DNA from: Gigaspora margarita
Taxonomy: Eukaryota > Glomeromycota > Glomeromycetes > Diversisporales > Gigasporaceae
NCBI GenBank assembly: GCA_009809945.1
Contig: WTPW01000596.1
Location: 1 to 64,000 of the forward strand
DNA: 64,000 nucleotides
Reading direction: 5' to 3'
Shown: piece by piece, positions 55,853 through 64,000 of the stretch
Numbering within the stretch: position 1 is the stretch's first letter
Layout of the letters: every line of letters begins with the position of its first letter
Translations under genes and position numbers: made by a program
The notes under the pieces: generated by a model
The model's database searches: none
What the model was told of the DNA's origin: nothing
Seen by the model: the letters and a program-made list of their open reading frames with translations, nothing else

Positions 55853-57037
55853 ACAGTCTGACCTCGATATAGTCACCCTTGATATAGTCACAACCTCATT
55901 ATAATCACCTTTTTTATTTACCAAATAAATTTATATTATTTTACTCTCTATATAGTCACGATTACTTTATAATCACTATCACCCTATTTTTAAAAACAAA
56001 AGTCATAAAATTATATTAAATTTACCTTGATAAAGTCACAAAAGAATACTGTATTTTCCCCAAAATAAGCTACCTTCGAAAGTAAGCTACCTCCCCTCTT
56101 TTGGTCAAAAAACTCCAAAACGTCTTTAATCTGAAAATAAGCTACCCCACGATCGACAATAGTCGCTACATAGTGAAGTCCAAATTTTTCTATGTAAATC
56201 GATTAAAGTCGCTTAGTAAACTTATTTAAAAGATCAAAATACACATGCTCTGAAATTTTTGTCAAGATTGGAAAACTTTTTATTATTTGACTTTTGAATT
56301 TTACGTTCGGCGAAAAAATTAAAATTTTTTAAAAAAATATATTCGACGAACGTAAAAATTAAAAGTTAAATAATAAAAAGTTCTCCAATATTGACAAAAA
56401 TTTTAGAGTAAGTGTATTTTGACCTTCCAAATAAGTTTAATTAAGCGATAATTGACTTATATAGTAAAATTTGGACTTTATTATGTAGCAACTTTCTGCG
56501 ATTAGCCAAAAATCGATTTTAATAAAATAAAAATCTAATCGATCGCAAATTGTTGATACATATAAACCTTTATTTGTTTATAAGCAAATCGATTACTGCG
56601 CATTAATAAAAGTTGTTTTAGGTAATGAATTATATATATAGTAAAATTTTTATAAATTTTGAAATTATTTTTATTATGTTGATTTTATATTTTACATAAT
56701 ACGAAAAAAAATAAAAATTTTTAATTTTTTTTCGTATAACGTAAAATATAAAATCAACATAATAAAAGTTACTTCAAAAATTATAAAAATTTTATTATAT
56801 ATGTAATTTATTATGTAGAACAACTTTTATTAATGCGCAGTAATCGATTTACTTCTAAAAAATTAAAGATTTATATGTAGAAACGATTTGCGATCGTTTA
56901 AAAAATTTTTTATAATCACATTATTTTGCTATTTATTATTAAAGTGACTATATAGAGATTATTATTTATAGTCACCTCTTGTTATAATCACCTAATTTCT
57001 GTTTCCCAAGGAGGTGATTATATCGAGGTTAGACTGT
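55853..57037. mobile_element. 1.2-kb TA-flanked non-autonomous element
   Basis: Ends ACAGTCTGACCTCGATATAG and CTATATCGAGGT-type right end ATATCGAGGTTAGACTGT, flanked by TA. Subterminal CACC/GTCAC repeats occur on both sides. Nested inside are the palindrome 56150-56510 (GTCGCTACATAGTGAAGTC) and a second one at about 56540-56890 (AATCGATTACTGCGCATTAA inverted). This looks like a Tc1/pogo-type MITE that collected other insertions. Confidence 0.75.
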
Positions 57038-57179
57038 ATTTTGAAAAGTTATTATAACTTTTTAAAAAAATAACGCCATTAAGTTGTAATAAATTGATTT
57101 AGCAATAAAATAGTGGCTTCCTTTTTAAAATATCTTTTTTAGATTATAAGTTATTAGTTTTTAAAGTTTGTGTAATCTT

Positions 57180-59000
57180 TAAATGTCATACACTATACAA
57201 AGATGACAAGCCAATACTAAATTAACATAACCCAATGTCTTAATAAATGATAATTCCAATACAAGACTAGCATTACTTTAATTAAATCACAATAGTAAGT
57301 ACAGTAATCAAATTTTTTACAGCAAATCAATCCAATACTAAACTAGCATAACCTTATCTAAATTATCCATATTGCTATAGATCTCAAGTATAATAACCAA
57401 ATATTTTATAGTAAATCACTATACAAACCACAATAATTTCTATACAAAACTGATATAACTCTATCTGAATTACAATAGTTAGTGCAACAATTCAACACAA
57501 AACCATATGGGCATATTTGACTCGAATGATGTGCCAATGTGATAATACAAAAGTAGATATGTAAATTAATGTTTTTTATTGAACATAGAATTGCTACATT
57601 TTCTTATTTAGTAAAAGTAAATCTTGCTCCAATCTTCACTAGCCAATAAATATGCAAACACATGAAATGTGATATTTAATTAGTAGTACATATGATTGGT
57701 TTATAGCAATTTATGCATTGTAGATCAATTTTGGCTTATTATTCCAATGAGTCAAATCCACCCATATGCTAATATAAACTTATTTAAATTACCCATGTCA
57801 CTATTAATCATAAGTAAAGAAACTGAATCTCTTACAGGTAATCACTATACAATTTATTATAATTTCAATGCAAGGCTAAAATAACTCTAATAGTAATCAA
57901 ATTTTTTGCTACAAATCAATCCAACACAAAATTTCCATATTACTATGGATTATAAATATTGTAATTGAATTTCTTAAAGCTAATCTCTATACAATTCCAA
58001 TAGTTTAATGCAAACTAATATAGCTCTATCTGAATTACAATAGTTAGTAAGTGTATCAATTGGATTGTTTATATTAAATCAATCCAACAAAGCTAATATA
58101 ACCTTATCTAAATTATGCATATCATAGAAATCAAATTTCTTACAGGTAATCACTATACGATTCGTGATTATTTCTATACAATAATCTAAATTAAACAAAT
58201 TTTACAGCAAATCAATCCAATACAATTTCCATATTACTATAGATCATAAATATTGTAGCCAAATTTTTTACAGTTAATTACTATACAATTCGCAATAATT
58301 CCAATATAAACTGATATAACCCTATTTGAACACAATAGTTAGTAAGTGCAGCAATTAAATTACTTAAATTAAATCAATCCAACAAAGTTAACATAGCCTT
58401 ACCTGTTATCTAAATCACTCATATAAGTACAGTAATCAAATTTTTATGGGTAATCACTATATGACGCACAGTATCTACAATGCAAGGCTAATCTAACCCA
58501 ACTAGCAATCAAAATTTTTATAGCAAATTAATCCAACCCAAAACTAATATAATTTTATCTAAATTACTTATGTCACTATGGATCATAAGTACAGTAACTG
58601 AATTTCTTATAGTTAATTACTATTATTCACAATCCAATATAAAACTAACATAACATCTGAATCACAATAGTTAGTACAGCAATTGACTTTTACAGTAAAT
58701 TATCTAATATAAAGCTAACATAAATCTACTTAAATCATCTATTTTACTATAGATCATAAGTACTATAGCAGAATTTTTTACAGGTAATCACTATACAATT
58801 CATGATAATTCAAATGCAAGCCTAACATAATTATCCTAACTAACAATAAAATTTTTTACAGCAAATCAATCCAATACAAAACTAATATAACTTATCTAAA
58901 AAACCCATGTTTGTAAATTGTAACTGAATTCTTATATTTAATCATTATACAATTTACAATAATTCTAATACAAAACTAATATATATATTGTTATCTAAAT
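57180..59000 (+). repeat. ~165-bp tandem repeat, about 10 degenerate units
   Basis: Two alternating landmarks recur: TTTTACAGGTAATCACTATAC (about 57408, 57834, 57977, 58141, 58270, 58440, 58613, 58786, 58932) and TTTACAGCAAATCAATCCAA (about 57310, 57910, 58202, 58520, 58855). Between them are AACATAACCTTATCTAAAT and CACAATAGTTAGTACAGCA. Three units have ACAG directly joined to GTAATC. No long open frame crosses it. Confidence 0.75.
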
Positions 59001-60480
59001 CACACAGCAAACAATATTAGTAAAACAATATTAGTAAGCAAAATGCCAAGTGATGGCATGGGCTAGTAAATGTCAAAAGCAGCAAAATGATAGTGCTAGA
59101 AAAAAAACAAAGCAATGATACAAGTTAGCAAACAAATAACAAAGCAAAATACTGCTAAATAGTAAAGTAAATATTAGTAACTGATGATACTAGTGAAGCA
59201 ATAATAAAAATTAAACCAATAAATGATAATATAAAGACATCATCAAATAGTGATAATGCCAACAGCAAACAATGACAATAATAGTAACCATTAGTTAAAA
59301 AAATAAAAAAGAAAGCATGTAAACAAAAAAAATACTTATACATGTTGATCAGTATAACTGGGCCAATACTAGCATCATTGAATTTATAGTACTGAAATCT
59401 TTCAAAAGATTTTGCAAACATGCAAAATCTTTCAAAAGACCTTGCATATCACAATATATTTCAAAATATTTCAGGTTTCGAAATATTTCAAAAAAGGTTT
59501 TGAAATATTTTGAAAGTGGATTCTTCAAAATATTTTGGTTCGAAATAATTTGAAATAATTTCAAAATATTTTAGACCTGAGAAACCAAGCTGGATCAGTA
59601 GATCTGTAACCTGGATCATACCAAGGGTGCACTTGATTATATTTTCAAAATACTTCAAAATTTTGTATGATCTATCAAAATTAATCTACAAATTCTATAT
59701 TACAATATCAGATTAGATCTATTGTTTATAAATTAGACCTTCTATATTGTTTTTTTCATTTTGTTTTGTTTTTTTTTCTTTTCACTTTGTTTATATTGTT
59801 TTTTAGTTTCATTTGTTTTTTTTTGTTTTCATTTTTTGTTCTGTTTTTTTTTATTTATTTATTTTTTTCACACTTTACAAGAACACTACCCTTTACAAGA
59901 AAACCAACAACTTTTTAGCACTTTGCAAGAACACCAAGTTGTTTTGCAAGCCAACTCAGACTTCTGACACTTTGCAAGAACATTAACAACAATTTCTAAA
60001 TTTCCAAAAACAATCTTTAGAGAAATGTGGTACAAGTTTCCATAAGCTTTCGCAAGTTTTTGCAAGTTTCGCTTTTATTTGATATTTGTTTTTTTGTTTT
60101 TGTTTTTTTTTTTAAATTTTTTTATTAATTTATTTTATTCTGGCACTTTGTGAGAACACAACTCTTACTTTCTGGCACTTTGAAGAAAACCAACCTAGAC
60201 TTTTTCACTATTTTGCGAACATTAACTTGCTTTCAGCAATTTCTGAATTGTTAGAAAAATGGAGATTTGGGGCTTCCTTTATTTTTTTTATTCAGTTTTT
60301 TGTTTTTTTGTTTGTTTTTTTTACTTATTTTTTAATTTTTATTTTATATTTCTGACTTCTTCAGCACTTTGCAAGAAAACAACCTAACTTTTCTTGCACT
60401 TTACAAGAATACTACCAAAACAAAAGAAATAGCCAAAGCGAAACAATAGTTAAAACAAAGAAGCAAATAATAGCTAACTA
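59001..60480. repeat. Low-complexity DNA: TTTCAAAATATTT and GCACTTTGCAAGAAC repeats
   Basis: 59380-59670 is a patch of TTTCGAAATATTTCAAAA palindromes. 59750-60400 alternates long T-rich runs with degenerate copies of GCACTTTGCAAGAACAC (near 59868, 59919, 59969, 60142, 60365, 60395). Open frames here are composition artefacts. Confidence 0.6.
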
Positions 60481-61415
60481 GGGGTGAGCGAAAATAAGTG
60501 TGTAGGGCTAGTTTTTTATAGGAATATATGCGACGAAGTGCAAGAGTATTTTAAATACTGTTTTTTTCATTTTCATTTTTGTTTTTTTATTTTTTTTGGG
60601 TTCATTTTTTTTTGTCATTTTTTTTAATTTTTTTTTGTATAATAATAGATAATAAAATATGTAATATTGAATAAAAATGTATATAATATTTAATTTAAAA
60701 TAAATTTAAAATATATAATGTATAATAATAAATAAAAAAATATAAAATTTTATATTAAATTGTGAAACAATGCGAAACCTGTAAAAACGTTCAAAAATTT
60801 GCAAAAGTGTGATTATGTGAATATGTATATCATTTATTTTTTTAAAAATAAATTGAAAATTTTGCGAAATATTGCAAAATATTGTGATAGTATGCAAAAT
60901 ATTGCCTCCTGTGACCCCGGGGAGATAATTAGGTACAGGGTTGCAATGTTTTTATTTGCTCTGTTTTGCAATATTTCGCAATATATTTTGAAATATTTCA
61001 AAATTTNTTTCGAAATATTTTGAAAGAAATGTATACCGAAATCTTTTGAAAAATTGCGATTCTTTCGAAAAATTTCGCGTCAATCACAATTCTTTCAAAA
61101 ATTTTGGCATGCAATTTTTTTCAAAAGATTTCATATATTTATTTTGCTAACGAGTATTAATTGCTAATGGCGATATAAATAATTCAAATAAATATTTATT
61201 GGATATTGTAGAATTATAAAATTAAGAAATAAAATATTGCAAAATTTTAAATTTTATAATTGATTTTTTACAAAATTATTTATTTTTTTAAAAGTGCAGA
61301 ATTATTGCAGAAATTATAAGTTAATAACTACAGGATTTGGGTTTAGTTGTTGCAAAAAATCATTATTCCTAGCTATTAACTAACAACTCCACTAGGACCC
61401 AGATAAAGTTGTTAT
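60481..61415. other. AT-rich DNA with a second CGAAATATTTTGAAA patch
   Basis: 60840-61130 carries the same TTGCGAAATATTGCAAAATA / CTTTCGAAA motifs as 59380-59670 in both orientations. One undetermined base is at 61007. No gene is recognised. Confidence 0.5.
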
Positions 61416-61785
61416 ACAGTGTCTTTTTTCTCTAACAAAACTTCTAATACTATCTTTTAGGATACCTGTTAGTGCAAATCGCAGTTTGGATGTAGCACTA
61501 CAAGTTCATAAAGTATCTTTTTAGAAATTACATCTTGTAACTTTAGTTATTCCAAATTGGTTTTAACTTTATTTAATTATACCACCACAGGTTTACAAGA
61601 TAGCTGCCCAATTACAGTGCCTGCCGTAAGTATCTGATCTGGTGTAACTTCACATGCATTGTACATACAACCTTAAAATTTTTCTATGACAAACAATGAT
61701 GCAAATAATGATTATACTTACCATTTGTAGGCAATTCATCTATTTACCAGAGCAATGTTCTCCGCCCAAATTTTGAACCCTTAAA

Positions 61786-63265
61786 ATGCCTCTTCTGTTG
61801 CATAAGCAAAACAAAATCATTTTTTTGCACTATCATTCCAAAAATCTGAAGCTTGGGCTTGGTGCCACAGCAAAGATTGTAGGCTGTAGTAAGTCTAGTG
61901 CTCTTTATTGCGTAAAAAAATGTGGGAAGACAAAAAATTTAAATGATGAACAAAAACCTGATCAAAATCAGATTACTACTTCGCGGCAAGATGCAAAGAT
62001 CCTTAAGGGTAGAGGATATATAGATCATTTCTATTAATAAACTAGTTACTAAAAATTTTATATTTAATAATAAAGAAAATTTTATTAAGTAACCATATTA
62101 AATTTTAAATAAAATTGTAGAGGAGGTTTTTCTGATTCTAAAGGTGGTCGAATCATTAAAATTGGCCTAGTAGAACATAAGATATAGCTGTTTTTATCTT
62201 CACGACCCTATTTTACTTATTGTTTACATGTGATATGATTGGCCAATTTGTGATCACCCCCGCAGAATAGACCACATCCCCGCAAAAGTTGTTACTATAA
62301 AAACTTTATAAATTTTATTCAAAATTAATAAAATTTTTAGGATATGTGTAATTTGTTATTACGAACAAATTTACTTAGTACATAAATAACAATTTATTTA
62401 GTAAAAAATTACCTTTTATATGTAGCAACTTGTAAATTCGTAGTAAAAATATTTTTTGTCACTCGTTTATTAATAGAAATGATCTATATACTCTCTATCC
62501 TTAAGCTTGCAAGTGACAAAGAAAATATAACTGCTGTTGAAATACAATAGGAAATGGAAAAATAGAATATTAGCATTAGTGTACGCACTATTCAAAAGTG
62601 TCTACGTGAAGGTAAAGCAAAATATTTGGCGAAGCTTTCCATACCACTTCTCATGGAGAAGCACAAAGAGAAACAGCTAAAATGGGTGAAAGATCATCAG
62701 GATTTTGACTGGGACCAGGTGATATTTACAGATGAAAGTACATTCTATTTGAATCAACTGCATCCAAGAACCTGGCAGTAGTCTGGGCGGCGTATATTAT
62801 AGCAGTCCGTGAAGCATCCGTTAAAGCTCAACGTGTGGAGTTGTATTTCGTCTTCAGGCTTTGGCAAGCTGATTTACTTTTAGCACAACTTGAATACCAA
62901 ATATATGGTTAGGATATATGAACAAGGTTTTCTTCCGTCTGCTGAGCTTCTTTTTGGGGCAGATTCGGATAGTTGGATTTTGCTAGAAGACAATAATTCG
63001 AAGCATTGTGCAACTTTGTCAAAGAGTTGGAAGGAAGAAAACAACATCAAGGTTCTTCTATAGCCATCTGTTTCCCTCGACCAAAATCCTATTGAAAATG
63101 TTTGGAGATTATTAAAAATTAAATTAGCAAAAAAAAAAATTAGAACTCTTGCAGGATTAAAATCGTGTTTGGTAAAAAAGTGGAATGCATTACCTGCGAA
63201 CTTGCTACTAAAGTATGGAAAGGCAGGTTGAGGCTTTAATTGAAGCCAATGGGGATTACACAATA
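61786..63265 (+). pseudogene. Tc1-family transposase (DD34E), inactive
   Basis: The N-terminal helix-turn-helix part is 61786-62002 (GATAKIVGCSKSSALYCV). A 494-bp MITE interrupts it, and the frame resumes at 62505. Catalytic residues are visible: D in VIFTDES (62731-62733), D in LEDNNSKHC (62989-62991) and E in NPIENVW (63094-63096). The second Asp and the Glu have 34 residues between them, the Tc1 spacing. Five in-frame stops interrupt 62505-63200, all of them TAG (62548, 62563, 62779, 62881, 63061). A frameshift near 63205 precedes the conserved C-terminal QVEALIEANGDYT. The minus-strand open frame at 62880-63335 is a shadow. Confidence 0.85.
62007..62500. mobile_element. piggyBac-type MITE inside the Tc1 transposase
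   Basis: Ends GGGTAGAGGATATATAGATC and GATCTATATACTCTCTATCC inverted, flanked by TTAA at 62003-62006 and 62501-62504. Removing it and one TTAA rejoins the transposase reading. The internal part 62110-62220 resembles 3117-3235 of the piggyBac-type element in gene A. Confidence 0.85.
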
Positions 63266-63267
63266 TA

Positions 63268-63582
63268 CTGTAGATTCCCGAAAATAAGCAACTCCAAAAA
63301 TAAACAGCCTCCCTAATTTTTTTTAAAAATCTCAAAAAATGTATTAGCAGTTGCTACATATAAAAGTCTAAATTTTACTAAGTAAACCTCAAAGTGCCAT
63401 TAAGTAAACTTGTTCAAGACACAAAAATACACTTATAGTAAAAATTTCATGTTATTTGGATAACTTTTTATTAGTACATTTTTTAATTTTTCAAAAAATT
63501 CAACAATTCGAAAATAAGCAACCCCCACTTTTGCATGTAATTTTTGCCCCAAAAAAGGTTGCTTATTTTCAGGAATATACAG
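63268..63582. mobile_element. TA-flanked MITE with CCGAAAATAAGCAAC ends
   Basis: Ends CTGTAGATTCCCGAAAATAA and TTATTTTCAGGAATATACAG, with TA at 63266-63267 and 63583-63584. It belongs to the same family as 6915-7108. The interior contains part of the GTTGCTACATA-AGTC palindrome family. Confidence 0.8.
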
Positions 63583-63860
63583 TATTAGTAGTCTAAATGA
63601 ATCATATATTTTTTAATAAAAAAAAATAAAGTTTTATCTTGCCTCTCTTAATGTTACAGGGGGTCAGATACTTATAGCAAGCACTGTAAGTCTGTTCATA
63701 AATGTCATAAGTCTCTGTTTTCTATAGTATTTCAGTTCTTCAACTAGTTGGTACTTTTTTTTTATTATACCTCTAGCGGATTTGAACCAACAACTTTTTA
63801 ATTTGTATCTTTAGAGCATAACTACTATGCTATCAACCTAGAGAACTAATCACTATTATA

Positions 63861-64000
63861 TAATTATTTAATTTTTTATTAATTTTATTAATAATTAGCT
63901 CTCATTATAATTACTAATTTTAGCTAAATACAGATTATAAAATCTTATTGGCCAGTAATTATATTCTTCTATATTTAAAATTTCTATTAAAAATTCTTAA
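63861..64000. other. Right edge, nothing recognised
   Basis: AT-rich sequence without features. Confidence 0.5.

Larger units (their letters stand above)
61615..63686 (+). mobile_element. Tc1-like DNA transposon with decayed transposase
   Basis: Terminal inverted repeats start CAGTGCCTGCCGTAAGTAT at left and CAGTGCTTGCTATAAGTAT (complement) at right. TA is duplicated at 61613-61614 and 63687-63688. The left inner end also shares CTGATC...TGTAAC with the right. It holds one transposase reading frame and two nested MITEs (62007-62500 and 63268-63582). Confidence 0.88.
61420..63860 (-). mobile_element. Decayed tRNA-derived SINE split by a Tc1 element
   Basis: 61490-61612 matches the body of the SINE at 47350-47520 (CACTACAAGTTCATAAAGTA; TTAGTTATTCCAAATTGG), and 63690-63845 matches its head (GCATAGTAGTTATGCTC on the minus strand, with GGTTCAAATCC-like B box). 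The two halves join exactly at the Tc1 TA duplication. About 20-25 percent diverged by eye from the young copy. Confidence 0.75.

Noticed and set aside
59761..59967. Phe/Leu/Cys-rich 68-codon frame
   Set aside because: Composition artefact of T-rich runs and the GCACTTTGCAAGAAC repeat.
62505..63200. Reassigned TAG codon (TAG = Gln)
   Set aside because: Exon-like stretches at 34472-34718 and 36190-36429 and other remnants end in TAG, and the hAT relic has mixed stops. Deamination decay is simpler.
62880..63335. 151-codon minus-strand open frame
   Set aside because: It is the shadow of the Tc1 transposase on the plus strand, whose DD34E residues are visible.

Overview
The window is eukaryotic nuclear DNA. 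It is extremely AT-rich, has spliceosomal introns (GTAAG...YAG), a tRNA-derived SINE with perfect target-site duplications, Tc1-, hAT- and piggyBac-type elements, and many palindromic MITEs. A decayed tyrosine-kinase-like fragment and an ankyrin-repeat gene family fit an AT-rich early-diverging fungus such as a Glomeromycotina species. That assignment is a guess, because no marker gene is present.

The main content is a tandem pair of paralogous minus-strand genes: copy A (about 1-13715, running off the left edge) and copy B (17429-31112). Each starts with a short exon (ATG at 13715 or 31112), followed by a tentative 5-nt exon and a 22-nt exon. Then comes an array of exactly 3-nt microexons, 83 in A and 84 in B, separated by introns of roughly 70-110 nt (longer where transposons sit). 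Each gene ends in one very large exon encoding about ten ankyrin repeats followed by a long helical region with a hydrophobic segment. All microexon junctions are in phase 2. That phase is forced by the exons on both sides, and it is the only phase without stop codons in both copies. The spliced product is a Leu/Lys/Glu-rich peptide of about 84 residues, probably an amphipathic helix or coiled coil, assembled one codon's worth at a time. I know of no described gene with such a structure, and it is the principal discovery candidate here. Both copies carry small lesions in the large exon (single-base homopolymer indels, one TAG), so either may be a pseudogene or the assembly may contain errors.

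Layout: 1-13715 gene A; 13716-17428 promoter side of A, repeats and the 3' flank of B; 17429-31112 gene B; 31113-38100 promoter side of B, a degenerate ~97-bp repeat array, MITEs and three short unrecognised coding-like stretches; 38100-45400 AT-rich DNA dominated by palindromic elements; 45437-47970 a decayed hAT transposase split by a SINE; 48360-52330 MITEs and a kinase remnant; 53201-54110 a broken coding region with a perfect-type hairpin inserted; 55850-57040 a large TA-flanked element; 57180-59000 a ~165-bp tandem repeat; 59380-61400 low-complexity DNA; 61420-63860 a decayed SINE split by a Tc1 element that itself contains two further MITEs.

All counts were made by eye. No alignment, database search or expression data were available.
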